From the NCBI RefSeq assembly GCF_022581195.2, contig NC_061452.1:9307501-9371500 (forward strand): 64,000 nucleotides of DNA, in the 5' to 3' direction. Position 1 is the first letter of the stretch, and every line of letters begins with the position of its first letter. The position numbers were made by a program, and so were the translations under genes. This document shows positions 9,783-23,027 of this stretch, in pieces. The stretch is from Helicoverpa zea. Its lineage: Eukaryota > Arthropoda > Insecta > Lepidoptera > Noctuidae. A model generated the notes under the pieces. That model searched no databases and was not told the origin of the DNA. It saw only the letters and a program-made list of their open reading frames with translations.

Positions 9783-10540
9783 GCCAAGTTCGAGCAAAAA
9801 AGCGACACACCGGCCGTGGGTTATATTACACGAACCATTTCGGGCCAAATTCGACCCCCCTGTAACTCAAAATCTATTTTATTTACGCATATCAAATTTC
9901 TAGTATCTGTTGAGACCCCCTCACTTATCTAAAATACAAAATTTCATTAATATACCTATTGTAGGTCTTGAGATATTGACGTCAGAAAATCGCTATTTTT
10001 ACTATACACTTATTCACTTATTCACTGACTCACTCATCAAAAACCTAGACCACTTCCAATGGTCGTATTGACTTGAAATTTGGCATGGAGGTAGGTCTTT
10101 ATGTCAAGTTAAAGGGAAAAATCTGAAAATGGCCAAGTGTGAGTCGGTTTCAAAATAATGAAGGTGTTTTATACCCGGTGTAAATTTATTCCCCTAAGGA
10201 ACTAAAACGAACTAAATTTATCTATATTTATATAATATATCTTCGAATGGTACAAAGGTTTGTATTTAGTCAAAGTAAAGTAAAAATCTGAAAACGGCCA
10301 AGTGTGAATTACTTTCGAAAATAACGAATGTGTAACTTTGATCCACGAACATAATATATGATAACATGTCATGTCAGTCAGTTGGTAAATCTAGTCCATT
10401 TAGTTAATCTAGTTCATTTCTTTGTAAGAAACATAGTGCATATTAAAAAATCTAAAAAATAGTATAAATGAGACATTTCTTTAACTAACTTCATCATAAG
10501 AAAAAAATAAAATAAACAACCTTACAAAAATAAATGAAAT
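9783..10540. repeat. Old dispersed repeat with internal duplication
   Basis: The part 10198-10540 is repeated, inverted, at 62420-62779. Two diverged subunits share AAAATCTGAAAA(T/C)GGCCAAGTGTGA (near 10118 and 10287). The repeat abuts the MITE at 10541 in this copy and at 62419 in the other, so the two travel as one unit. Class unknown; no coding frame. Confidence 0.6.
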
Positions 10541-10905
10541 CCCACCCAAAACAAAAATGTGAAAGACTGCCAAGTTCGATAATATGGGAATGCTTCGCCT
10601 ATAAAAGAAGTGAGATCTGAATAAGTACCAAGTTCCATACACATACCTCAGTTAAAAATAGTTACTTTTTAATGATGATTACTTGGCAAGTTTTAATAGA
10701 AAATTAAATACTTGATTCATTGCGTTTAGTAGGTTTATAACAAGGTGTATGAAAACTTGCCAAGTAACATCATTAAAAAAGTAACTATTTTTAACTGAGG
10801 TATGTGTATGGAACTTGGTACTTATTCAGATCTCACTTCTTTTATAGGCGAAGCATTCCCATATTATCGAACTTGGCAGTCTTTCACATTTTTGTTTTGG
10901 GTGGG
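10541..10905. mobile_element. Foldback MITE with long inverted arms
   Basis: 365 bp, opening CCCACCCAAAACAAAAATG and closing with the complement. The arms are well over 100 bp and nearly perfect, leaving a short centre around 10690-10760. A second copy spans 60437-62419 and is broken by a Tc1 element. In both copies the same repeat lies against one arm. Superfamily not assigned. Confidence 0.85.
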
Positions 10906-13740
10906 TCTGACTTTCTGGAAAAACTAAATATTCCTTCATTAAAAGATACTCATTTCTGACTCCATAATGTTCTGCGACTAATAACGGTATTTACTAATGA
11001 CTTAATTATTATTTATTTGAAGTAGATGAGGCCAGCATACTAAACCTGACTTGAATTATCCTGCCTTGTACAATCAAAGTCCTATACAAAACATGTATAA
11101 AGAATATGTATAAATTACATTTCGTACCTAATCAGTATAAGCGACACCTGGCGCTCGCAATACTGATTTCCATAAAGAAGCAAATCAATAAAAACTCGAG
11201 AAGCCTTATAAAGAGGAAAATGAGCTACATGCGTAATTTCAATCTAAGTAATTCAATACACCCATCAAATTGGTATTCCGACTCCTTGTACAAAGAAAAG
11301 CGATCGATATATCAAAATAAAAAAAAGCAATTGCCGCGACTTGGAAAATCACTTCTTTTGTTTCATGAAGTTTCAAAAGCAATCCAAGTTTAACCAGAAT
11401 TACTGTTGCACAAATGCGAAAGATTAAAGTAAATCGTGTGAAACATTTAGGTATTTTCCTTAAACGTTTTCGGGGGTAAATGAGTAATGTTCTAAATAAA
11501 TTACCTTTTCTGATACTGGCTTTTTTCAGTGCAAGGTAGCCTCGTAGATATTATGTATATAAATATTAAGATACATACCGCGACTTGCTTAGGAATGTAC
11601 TATTAATTTAGATACAAAAATTTTGATTGAAAGCCGACCTCAACATAGTTGGGAAAAGGGTCGGGAGATGATTATGAGGTACAAAAAAAGTATTGATCTA
11701 TTGAATATACATCTATGATTATTTTCCATGATGAAGACGCAAAAAGGTTTCGTTCCTTAATCTATTTGCAGATCATGTTACAGTCATGACCCCATATGCT
11801 ATCAGATTAAACTGCTAACAAGCCGCTCTAACTGCCTCTCGACGCGTAAGCTTCGAATATCTTCACTGTGTTCACTTACGACCTTTTGCACTTATACGTG
11901 TGTTGAATACTGAGTCTATTGTTCTGTTTTTAGAAAAGAATTGAGAGCAAATTATGAGTTTACTGTTACAATGTATAAAAGTATAATAAGGTCATGAAGT
12001 AAATATTATTTGATATTTTTTCTGAGGTTTGTCGTCTTTCTAACCGTTACTTGCTTACTACAAGCCTAGATAAAATAATCGAGGGTGACTTGCCAAAATC
12101 AGGATTCTTATTTTAAATGCTTTTCTGAATTATACATTTTATTATGTTTATGTTTATCTATGAATTACTAAACAACTTGCAAAGCCTTTGTCAAAAAGTT
12201 TTAACCAATGAAGCATTGAATTTGAATTTATATCGAAATATTCTGAAATAAAATCAACAACCTCCGAGTAGTCCGCCCAAAAGCTTCAGTCAAAAAGAAT
12301 TCCCGAAGTTATGTAAAGCTTTGTTAAAAATTAAATAAAGCTAGGTATAAACTGAAATTACGGGAATTTTCATAATTGAGTTGTGAAAATTTATTTGCAT
12401 AATCAAAAGGCTGTCGTGCAGCGTTTACCTGAGTTTAGGCTGAAAAACTTTTTTACTTCAACCTCTTTTTTCCACGAGGTTCAGACCTTTAGTCTATATA
12501 GTCTATGCTAAAAAACTACCGACCTATCAAAGAATCATTCAGACTTCAGCCATTTCAAAACACAAAACGTATAAAACTATAAACAAGTACTTAATACAAA
12601 AAAATATATATATAAAATGGAACTACACTTAGATTTGCTCATGTTAAAGTAGAAAACCTTGAAAATAAAATAAGGTAGGAAGTCTTTTGTGAGATAGTGC
12701 GAATGTAAAAAAGAACTGAGTTAAAATCGATGCGCAAAGCTCTAGCCAGCCAAGGAATATATCCGTTTAAGCTTTCCGTATCTTCCTACTTACACAAAGA
12801 GATAAAAAATAATACTACATAGTACTACATACTACTACATCTGACAAAACAATATAATTCAGACACTAGCACATATTTCTTTCCATGAATCACAAATTCT
12901 TTACTATAATAATTTGATATTTACGCCTAAACGAACAGACTGCTGCCATGCCGTATGAACCATTACATAACAATTTTATATGAAAAAAAAATCTTTTATA
13001 TTTTTAAAAAGAGTTTACTTCTCGGCTTTTACAGCTTCAAGCGACGTTAAACTTTAAAATGAACTTACATGTTCCTCAAGAGAGTGTAACCCTCAGAAAT
13101 ACTTGAAACACTGAAATGTATTTCGCAGGCCGTTTTTAACATGGAATATGAGTGCTTGGAAATGTTCAGGAAATTTTATTTATTTGTTTCGTTAAAGTCA
13201 GTTTTATATACTTTATTTTTAAATCCCTTTTTAAAGGCACATTAAAATAAAATATAGAATACCAAACTAAAGTTTTCTGTCGAACACATCTCAGATTTGC
13301 GGTGCAGTTAACTCCTAAAAATTGGGGATAAATGCACCACACATTTAAATGTTCCGCATTTTCAGTTCACAAAATGTGTTGTATATTTAAAAGAGAAAGC
13401 TAAGTCAATGAGAGCTATCGACGGGTTGCAGCTATATTTTATATAATAATTCAGCATGTCAGATAAATCATAGCAGCCGTCCGTAGCTTAGCTCTGCACT
13501 GACCGACCCCAAGGTTGATGTAGTACCGTGATATACGACTTCTATATACCGAAAAAATGAATAGAAAATTAGAAACATATTTGAGAAATCAATCATTCTG
13601 TTTCCCGTACAGAAAATTATCATAAACCATTTTTTTTTTATTAAAACAATGAATCATGTTAGCAGATATGATTTAAGAAAGTTTTATAGGGGCATGCATC
13701 GTAACCTTCATAAACTAAGTTATTTTTTATTAATGGTTAA
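10906..13740. other. No gene recognised (nAChR intron 2)
   Basis: AT-rich intronic sequence. A short SINE tail lies at 11625-11682. Other open frames, including one of 95 codons from 11106, show no domain, codon pattern or splice context that supports a gene. Confidence 0.55.
11625..11682 (+). repeat. SINE 3' tail fragment
   Basis: GAAAGCCGACCTCAACATAG followed by GGGAAAAGGGTCGGGAGATG and a GATTATGA end. This is a decayed tail of the SINE family seen at 19198, 57805 and 58234. Confidence 0.7.
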
Positions 13741-13754
13741 AGAAACCCTTTCAG

Positions 13755-13905
13755 CCTTTATATATTCTGAAAAGGGTCACGGGGTTCGGTTGCAGTAGCG
13801 AAGTCATCTCTCAGGGGAATCTCGGAAAATGCTCAAGGAAAAGCCTCACGAGTTTGTTCAACAATGAGCGTCTCGGACGTCAGGGTAACAGGATAATGAT
13901 GATGA
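13755..13905 (+). repeat. Retroposon tail with (GATGAT)-type end
   Basis: GGGTCACGGGGTTCGGTTGC, then CTCGGAAAATGCTCAAGG and an end GGATAATGATGATGAA. It reads like the 3' part of a dispersed SINE or LINE. The family differs from the GGAAGCCGACC tail. Confidence 0.45.
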
Positions 13906-16900
13906 ATTGCTTTTATGACATCCTCCTTATGAGTCCCTTTTAAATGCTCTTTTTCCCCTATTTGTTTTTTTGACATTATCACCATGCACGTTCTTTATGA
14001 GGATACGTGATCAAATCGCTGCAGATTTCTTATACACGAATAAAAAAGCTACGCTTTTTTTCTTCATTTCTGCACAAGTCAATTCCATGATGAACCTCTC
14101 GTTGAGCCATTCTAGTACTGAGTGTGCTTTAAAATTAAGTGCTATATTAGGGCGCCCACACAAAACTGCGATGCGATGCGAATTCGAAAAAATCGGAAGG
14201 TATACCTGTATACCAAGTTTACCGCACTTTTTACTCTCTGTATACCTATATGTACTGAAAAAATTTTATTATAATATCAAACAGTAGCACCTGTATAAAA
14301 CCACCTATCGCATCGTAACTTGCAACAGATTCGTCTAGATAAAATTTACAACCAAACGTCGTACTTAAAATCCTGTTTATAGACACTTTGTTGTCCCGAA
14401 ATAGACGCAAGATTTCCAAAATGACATTTTATGCGAGGTTGACGGAAATTATACCTTTCCTACAGATAATAGGGTACGTTATTATAAAATCAATCGTGTC
14501 ACACAGACGACTCGTCATGTTGTAGTCCCTATCCTGTTACATGACGATATTAAAATTTTCCTACGTATCGAATAATGGATACATCGCATACTTTTCCTGG
14601 TTTTTTTCAACAGCAACCGAAAAAAATATGGATTTTCGACCCTCGCTTTAGAGAAAATAAATATCTTTGTTTAGTTAAGACGAAGAAAAAAAGTCATTTT
14701 TAATAACATTGATGTCACTTTTGCATTATGATAGACAGTATTAATTATACTAATTTGGAATCGACGCAATTTATTAAAGTGACTTCTAAACCGCTTGCGG
14801 TGTATCGAACGCCGCATCCCGAAACTTATGAGACAAAACGTTACGCCACAAAGTCAGTCACGCAAGTAATTAACTTGAGATATTTTCCATGTCCCTAATA
14901 ACTTCCCCCTCCGTTCTCATACACCGAATAAACACATTCCTTCTTAATCAATACAATGTTATTTATAGACGCGAAAGCTTTATAATGACATTATACAGGC
15001 TCTCGAGAAAGCATTTAGCTCTAAACGCTTTAATGAATAAATTAATTGAATGGAAATGAATATGTGACGAAAGAAATGGGAACAATAAAATGTATGGTTG
15101 GGTGAATGCATTGCATTGTTGCACCCACAGACCTATTGTATTTGTTTTTGTATTCACGGATTGTGAATTCATAATGAGTTCATATGCCTAACTATGTCAC
15201 AGCTATGCTTATATGAATCTAGATTCATTCAGAAGTGGTTTTTATCGTGCAGAATTATTTTAAAATGTCTACATGTAAACTACTTTTTATAGTGAGGACG
15301 TTAGTAAAGAAAGCGGACACACACAATAGGAACAAAACATCGGATAAGGAAGGATGTAAAGACCGAACAAAACAAAGGCTTTTAGCTAATACTGAGAGAA
15401 CACGAAACTTCGCTTTCCAAAAAAAAATACAGGAAATGAACTCGAAAACAAATTTTAAATGACGACAAAAAAATAATTCTTAGCTTCCATTTTGATTAGT
15501 GAGTTTGTTCTAAAAAATGTCAATACAATTGAAATGTTTAAAAATGATGACACTTTCTTTTATTGACCTGTCATTCTATAGACAAATATTAGAGCCCAGT
15601 TTTTAATGTAATATAAACAATGGACCGAACGAACTGATGATTTGAACACGACGGGTTGATTAAAAACAATAACTGAGACCTACAGTTATTGATCGACCAA
15701 CTTACTGACAGTTATAATTATTTAGGTAACTTTATAAAAATGATTTAATTTTTGCAATATTTATTTATTTATTAATTCGACTTACACGGCTTTAACAGCC
15801 AATTACATAAATCGATCAATAATATGATTAATAGTTATTTATAGTATCTATAAGCACTTAACGACAAAATCATGTTGGGACGAATACATTATTCATATAT
15901 GAAATCTTTTCCGCTTTGAAAAATATTCATGGAACGGCTAAACCTTGTTTACAAAATATTGGCTAGTTCTATGCGCATGTTATTTTTTATCAAGCTAACG
16001 CATTATCAATCCGAGGCTCTCGTGGATAGGGATTTACCATCTCCTCCCTGCACATACATTACATATTGTATCTTTGTACAGACATCAATATTATGACGTA
16101 GATTGATAATAATATGTATATTATAGACGCAAGTAAATAACATAAGGAGAACACTTTTTTTATTATATTCAAATATTCTATGATAAGATTCTGTTACGGT
16201 GAGGCGGGCACAAATTCATACTATTTACTCATACGAGCTGGATTTGAACATTTTCACATTATGAATACCTTTTATAATGGTAACAACATTGTCACAAAGC
16301 GATTTTTCAGTAACTCAAATTAATAGAGCGCGTAACATATATATTCGTAATGAAACAAAATCCTATTTAACTCTTGTCCAACCACATATGAACATGAGAC
16401 TCGGTTTCAAATGTTCACTCCACCACGATGGAAAGTTGGTTCCAATGCTAAACGCGTAGTTAGGTGAGCGAAGCATTCATTACTTGGACGGAAAAAAGGC
16501 GGAACCAAACTCGACGAATTTTAGAACTAACTTTATGTAACAACATGAGTGAAACGGAGCCTTTATCCTTGTTAGGAAACTCGCTAACGATTGACAATCT
16601 GGTTGTGAATTATGTATTTATTTACGTAAAAAGTATTTTATTAATTTTGATTTGGTTTGGTTAAATTGATGATGACAGGTTAGGCTGTACCTAGTATTTG
16701 TATAAAAAAAAAAAAAAAAAAAAAAACATTTATCAATTTTCATTTTTCATCATAATTTGTTTGAATTGACAATGACAAACTGGTAAAGTTTTGATGACAA
16801 GCCGGTGTTTTTGTAAGCCGAAGTTAAAATCTGATACTGAAGTTTAAAAAAAATACTCTAATATCATTATCCTCTACTTTAACTGTGCCCAAATATTTAA

Positions 16901-19184
16901 GTAGATACACGACCCAGTAATTATAATTTAGTAGTAGCTCATAAAGTAAATTGTGCACCGACGATTTATGACGAAAGTTTAATGAACATATATTGCTCAG
17001 TCCATCAAAATAGCCATTTCAGCAAGCACCGTTAATAATTCCACAACTCCTTACATTTGCAATTAGTTCCAGACTTTCATATTAACAAATTAGACCAGAC
17101 TTTAATTTGCCTTTGCCTAAAAGCAGAATCTTTGAAGTGGTACCTTCTTTTATAATTCACTAGGAAGCAAAGATTAACCGGTTCAATGGCTTGAAAACAA
17201 AAACACATGGAGTTTCTACCTCGTGAATGCAACTCAAGTTTTAATACGAATTTTATACAGCCACGATGAAAATTATATTGAAGCTGGTGAAAATAACACT
17301 CGAATAAAGAATATAATGTATGCGGAATTAATTAAAGCCTAGTTCAAGCTGGTAGACTACAGTATAACTAAGGTATTCTGTTGTTGTAATTATAAATTAT
17401 ATTTGGAATAAGATAGAATAGTCATTTGTTTCAGACTTTAAATTTTTAATGACGGACTTATATGATACTCATACCGGTACTAAAAATGTATTCCTTTGTT
17501 TCTCTAGTTGAATGCCTATCTCAAAATGAACGTACAATGAGATTCCTTAATTCTACAGAAAGTAGATTTCGGGACGTGAGCAATACAGCGAGACAATAGC
17601 TACTATCAAAATAATGGAGACCAAACTATTATTGATTAGTCCAAATTATATTAATTTAATATTATAAATGTAACTGTCATATTTGAAATAATCGCTCTAA
17701 TGAAATGTAATTTGTTATTTGTAACAATATAAGGGTTCGAGACCTTTAGAAGTCATAAAGACGTCATTAGCAAGTTGTACAATTAATTGAAATTAATAAC
17801 ACAGTCATGAAATTATTGGTAAAGTTTATGTAGTAATTATAAATTTTAATTGTAAATTAAAGTTGATCTTTATTTCTCAATTCTCTATTATAATATCCAT
17901 CATTTCTACATTTGAATTTGCATTTTGCACGGGCCGGCGATGTTTTTAGCTGTGGTATTTATTTTTAATACTTTTATAACACGTTGTACCACGTGTTACC
18001 AATAAGATCATGGATATTTGGCAAAACGGAATTATTTGAACACAAACTTTCCCTCAAGAAAACAGACTCTTCATAGGTACAAATAAAGAGTACTTGTGAT
18101 GGTAAAATCAAAACTGTGGCGTAATATCACACCTTTCCGATTGTCGGCAAGAATGAGGTACATTCCTTACTACGTGCTACGAATGCTACGCTTTTCCGAA
18201 CACCTTTTGTTTCACCTTGAAGTTTTACAAAACTATGATGACAGCCTACGTCGTAGCTCTGAATTAATAATAGCAACTCTTCAGTACTTGCATCTGAGTA
18301 GGTACGACTACTATCATAATTATCAACGAAAGGTAGGCAGGTATACAAATTAAATAGTTTCGGTGCAATATTTTAAATTAGAATATGCATGTTATCTTTT
18401 GGGTATTCTTGGTTTAGATTATATGGAGATGGATTGAAGCCACGAAACACAAACAAACTGGGTGGGTTTTTAGTCAGTATTTGCGTAAGTATATAGTAAA
18501 ATACCTCTAAACAAATAAAATCCTAGATAATTCCATAAGCAAGTTAATGTAAGACTCGAGTCCGACAGGACATCATATTTGGTCTCCTAATATTCGACGC
18601 TCAAGTAAATTCGACGACTAACCAAACCACTAATGTATGAATTGGCCACGGTGCCAACTCGCCATGTAATTCCAAACATAATGTTTGGAAACAAAATAGG
18701 TATCTACATTATAATAAAATACCTTACCTAATAAAACGGTAATATGAAATTTATTCGTAAGGAAATAAACAATTGGGATCGTTAATCGCGACTTTCACGG
18801 ACCATTCCCAAGATTTACTGGTTTATTCTTACGCTTCTTGACTCTAAAATGTTCCGAGAAGACCCTCGATCGAAACATATTTTCGACCTATTTGATGACA
18901 CCTCCAAAATTCTATTAGAAGGACATTAAAATTTCAAGCGAACGGTAACTCTCAGGCTCACTTTGTTGTCAAAATTACAAAGTTTAGTTACTGGAATTAC
19001 GTCAAAATAAGACGTTAACTATTCACTCTTTAAGTTGGCAAACTATAGTTTGGTATGTAGATAGCCAAGTTTCTATTATATAGGAGTTCGTAACAACATT
19101 ATGTATGTTGTGTGAGAATGACATGGATGTAAATTGAATCTTGCAAGTAGATTACAAAATAATTTGCTGTCGTTCCTTTAAAGA
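13906..19184. other. No gene recognised (nAChR intron 2)
   Basis: AT-rich intronic DNA with a 23-base A run near 16706. Several 60-105 codon frames occur; none shows a recognisable domain or splice partner. Confidence 0.5.
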
Positions 19185-19197
19185 TTTAGTGGAATGC

Positions 19198-19394
19198 ATC
19201 CTCCGAGCCTTATTCCCAATCATGTTGGAGTCGGCTTCCAGTCTAACCGGATTCAGCTGAGTACCAGTGCTTTACAAGAAGCGACTCCTCAACCCAGTTA
19301 CCCGGGCAACCCGATACCCCTTAGTTAGACTGGTGTCAGATTTACTGGCTTCTGACTACCCGTAACGACTGCCAAGCCATTATGGTTTTGGCAT
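19198..19394 (-). repeat. SINE copy with 13 bp target duplication
   Basis: A truncated minus-strand copy of the SINE with the GGAAGCCGACTCCAACATGA tail. It is flanked by TTTAGTGGAATGC at 19185-19197 and 19395-19407. The duplication marks LINE-mediated insertion and fixes the boundaries. The tRNA-like head is missing. Confidence 0.85.
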
Positions 19395-19407
19395 TTTAGT
19401 GGAATGC

Positions 19408-20446
19408 CAAAACCATATTTAAAATCTTAAAGGTTCGAGGTAGTAAGGGGTAAAAACTAAAGCACTGACGGATTACCTATCTATTCACAGTAGACCTATA
19501 ATTCCAAATGCAGTTTGAAATTAGTTACACACAAAAGCTCTAAAATGATATAGAATCATAAAAGTTTCAATACCGTAATAAACCATGCAAATCGGAAAAC
19601 AGGGTATTCAGTTCCAAATTGCTATTCATACCTAGATAGCTCCGCAATCTGCATATCGTATTCATAAGTTTTCATTGAAAATGAATTCGAATAACCTTTT
19701 TACGACGAGGTTACTTTCAATTTGTTTACAAGCCGTAAAATAAAGTTTTTTCCTTGCTTTACTTTAAAAACCTGATGTTAACACTGTTATGCTTGAAATG
19801 TGAGGAAAGAAAATTCCGCGGTGGAAATTAAAAATAACGGAACAAACCTTTTTTGTTTAGCCCTCGACTTGCGGAATGTTGTACGGGACCGTCGAGCATG
19901 TAAGCGTAAAAAACGAAGTATGTAATATTAACATTTAAATTTTGTACCGTATGTACCTATAGGTATAAGGTAGATAAAACTTATTAAAAGAGTAATCGCA
20001 TCTGAGACAGGCAGTTGGTTAGGGCACGTCTGAAAGTATTACTACGTATTCATTTTATGTACTGAATTTAATGACAATAAGAACAGTGTAATTTAAAATT
20101 TCAGCCAAAATGTCAATATGCTATTCTCTTTCAAGGTCATTAACATTATTTTAGATCAAATTGTGAGCACTCTTTATTTAGGCAACTTCAGCATAAAATA
20201 TCAGGGAAGCTATATTGTGTTGTGTTAACAAAACACAAATTAATGAAGCTTCAATCGGCGGTTAGTGAAATTAAACAAGTACACATCACAATCTGTGTAT
20301 TTTAGATACAAAATACAAACCCCAAAGGCTTGAGGGCTTAAAAGGGCTTCAACCACATCAACACAAGTGGCATTTACTTCGCATTAGGGAAAAACTAACT
20401 TACAAACAGTTTCCTTCATAGTTCAGTAGCAATTCTTAGAATAGAG
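19408..20446. other. No gene recognised
   Basis: AT-rich spacer up to the pogo-type transposon. Nothing coding was seen. Confidence 0.55.
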
Positions 20447-20867
20447 TAGGGGAAGGTTGCTATGATTGGACCACTTAACTTCCGTACGACATATCTTTTT
20501 TAGTTTTTGCGATAAAATAAAACTGATTTTTGGTTTTGTTTCCAATCAAATTTATTAATATAATATGTCACTCACAGCTAATTTAAACTGACAGTTTGTG
20601 AGAAAATTGACGTTAAACATTTCTTTGATCGTTGCCTTCTTTGGACCATGGTCGCTTTGATTGGACCACTGAGTTGCTATCAATGGACTTAGAAAATTTT
20701 TGGCAGTGGTCCATTCAAGGCGATTAACAAAACTCAATAAAAAAAATAAAAAATATGAAATCCTTCATCAAAAAGAATAATTAAAAATACCTATCCTTAT
20801 CGTAAAAAAGCTTATACTGGGTTGGACAGCAAATAAGTTTTTTTTTTAATTGGTCATTGTACTCATA

Positions 20868-21027
20868 ATTATGTATAACTTGCACTATGGGGCCAACCAA
20901 ACCTAAAATCGGGAAAATAATTAACTGCTTCAAACATTTTGTCGAGTTTTGTGAAGGTAATGTATGAAGCAGTTGATTATTTTTCCCGATTTTAGGGTTG
21001 GTCCCATAGTAGAAATAGTTCATAATT
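20868..21027. repeat. Foldback hairpin inside pogo element
   Basis: Two arms of roughly 65-70 bp, both containing CCTAAAATCGGGAAAA or its complement, pair around a centre near 20940-20958. It lies between the transposase stop and the left terminus. It could be a nested MITE or the 3' UTR of the transposase transcript. Confidence 0.7.
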
Positions 21028-21209
21028 ATGAAAACAATGATCCCTTTAAAAAGCCTATCTGTTGTTTCAACGATGTATTATTAAACGAATGAGTATGAGA
21101 TCAAATTTAACACATAATGAGATCAACTTTTACGCGTATGCAAACGATTAATTATCATAAAATCACATTTTAAATTAAAAACAATTTTCAAAAACAAAAA
21201 TAACAACAC

Positions 21210-23027
21210 TTATTTGCATTGAGGACATAAATACTTCTTAATAGTTTTCTTAACGCAAGCACAATCTACATGAACCCAGGCTTTACACATCATACATTGA
21301 ATCATGTCTTCAACTGCACACAGTAGGCAGATTTTGCAAAACCATTTTTCGATATTTACTGATTTGGCATCTTTGCTTGTTGATGGCTCTGGCTCATCAG
21401 TTATTTTATTTTTAGAAAATGCAGTTTCTTTTGCAGAAAATTTTGGCTTTTTTGGTTTTGAAGGTCTTACAATAGCTTGTTCTAAAGTGGTTTTATAAGG
21501 CGTCGACGTCAGTTCCAAGCTACTTTGTGCTTTTTTACTTCTTTTTCTTAACTCTTGTGCTACTTTTTTAGCTCCAGGAGATATTTGGTTTATTGTGAAT
21601 TCGAAATTGCGTTCCTTTGATTCAGCTGTACTACAATCAATATTCTGTGGTACCGCTAAGGTTTCAATCTGAGTTTCAGCAGTCATAGCTTCATTTTGAC
21701 ATGTAATTGGCTCCGTTACGTCTAGATTCTCTTCTAGTAAAGAAATATTCAAAGTTAGTGGATCTATCTCATCCTGTAAGTCTAACACAATTGGTGGTGA
21801 AATCTCATCGTTTTCTTTTTCAGGTACAATGAATTCGTAGTCAGCAAATGCATCTTTATTAAGAGGACAAATTCCAGTCTTTGCAAAGCCACTCGCAGCA
21901 GTTCCAACAGATGCAGCTCGGGAATATGCTTTTCCGAATAGCATTGAAACTTGAAACATTGTCACAGTTCTTCCAGGATTTTGGCGCAACCATTTTTCAG
22001 TTTCATCTATATAGTATAGACTCAACGGCTTGAAGAAGGAGACATCCAGCGGTTGCATTTTATGTGTTGTATGTGCTGGAAATGAAAGCAAGACGACGCC
22101 GTGTTGCTTGGCATATGTTATTGCTTTTAAATTTTTTGTATGGCTAGCATGACCATCTAACAGAGGTAATACTTTTTTTTCGGGTGTCGGCTTCACAGAC
22201 TCAATAAAGTGTTGTAACCACAAATAAAATATGTCTTTGTTAATATATCCACTCTCTGGATTAAAAGCGAATATTGCACCAGGTGGAGCTCCATCCCTCA
22301 GTTCGTCTTTTGCTCTCTTGCGCTTAAATATTATAAGCGGTGGTATAAAATTACCTGCAGCATTAGCACAACATACGGCTGTAGTATTTGTACCGCGTTC
22401 TCCACTAGTAATAGCTCCAACTTGCCGCTTACCTTTTAATGCCAGTATTTTTCTGGTTTTCCTCTGGACAGTTGACAATCCAGTCTCATCAACGTTGAAG
22501 ATACGCTGAGCTTCTGTTATGTTGTATTTTTCGCATACTGCCTCTAATTTATTAAAGAAATCGGTTACAGCAGGTTTGTTAAATCCAGTAGCCCGGCTCA
22601 TTGAAGTTGCTCTTGGTTGTCTCAAACTTAATTGTGGATGCCGCTTCATGAACGCATAGTACCATTTTTTACCTGCAATTCTTTTCTCTTTGTTAAATCG
22701 ATTTTTGATATTGTTCTTTTCTGTCAGTTCAAATGCCAGCTGCCGAATATCGAAAGGTGTTACACCATACAAACTACTTTCCATCTCAAGGATGTGTTGA
22801 CATAATTCGGTTTCCAATTCGGACGGAAGGTCACCTTCAGATCCTACTATTTGAACATATTCCTTAGCCTTTCGATTCACTCCATCCAATCTTCGTTTTA
22901 GTGTGGCTTTAGGCACTCCATACATCCTACTTGCCTCATTCAAACCTGCTTTATTGTTACGCACTGATTCAATGGCTAGGTTCATGCTTACTTCATTCCA
23001 CGCATAATACTTTCGTTTTGTAGCCAT
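21210..23027 (-). CDS. Pogo/CENP-B-like transposase with C-terminal PHD finger
   Basis: 605 residues that cut and paste the surrounding element. Domains in order: a psq-type helix-turn-helix (about 14-48, ending VPKATLKRRL); a CENP-B-type helix-turn-helix (about 65-140, with GKKWYYAFMKRHP); and the DDE core with D180 (FNVDETG), D291 (LLDGHASH) and D328 (MQPLDVSFF), a DD36D spacing by my count. Next comes an acidic and Ser/Lys-rich linker, then a Cys/His PHD-type finger at about 562-605 (WFCKICLLC...WVHVDC...YLCPQC). No stop or frameshift interrupts it. The start at 23027 is chosen because a TTTCAG acceptor sits one base upstream and the ATG has A at -3 and G at +4. A GTAAGT donor at about 23363 suggests a 335 bp intron in the 5' leader. 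Terminal repeats flank it, so it is a transposon gene, not a host one. Whether it is active is unknown. Confidence 0.9.
   Translation of the reverse strand: MATKRKYYAWNEVSMNLAIESVRNNKAGLNEASRMYGVPKATLKRRLDGVNRKAKEYVQIVGSEGDLPSELETELCQHILEMESSLYGVTPFDIRQLAFELTEKNNIKNRFNKEKRIAGKKWYYAFMKRHPQLSLRQPRATSMSRATGFNKPAVTDFFNKLEAVCEKYNITEAQRIFNVDETGLSTVQRKTRKILALKGKRQVGAITSGERGTNTTAVCCANAAGNFIPPLIIFKRKRAKDELRDGAPPGAIFAFNPESGYINKDIFYLWLQHFIESVKPTPEKKVLPLLDGHASHTKNLKAITYAKQHGVVLLSFPAHTTHKMQPLDVSFFKPLSLYYIDETEKWLRQNPGRTVTMFQVSMLFGKAYSRAASVGTAASGFAKTGICPLNKDAFADYEFIVPEKENDEISPPIVLDLQDEIDPLTLNISLLEENLDVTEPITCQNEAMTAETQIETLAVPQNIDCSTAESKERNFEFTINQISPGAKKVAQELRKRSKKAQSSLELTSTPYKTTLEQAIVRPSKPKKPKFSAKETAFSKNKITDEPEPSTSKDAKSVNIEKWFCKICLLCAVEDMIQCMMCKAWVHVDCACVKKTIKKYLCPQCK

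Noticed and set aside
11106..11393. 95-codon plus-strand frame
   Set aside because: Lys/Asn-rich low-information sequence without domain, splice or repeat support; likely chance.
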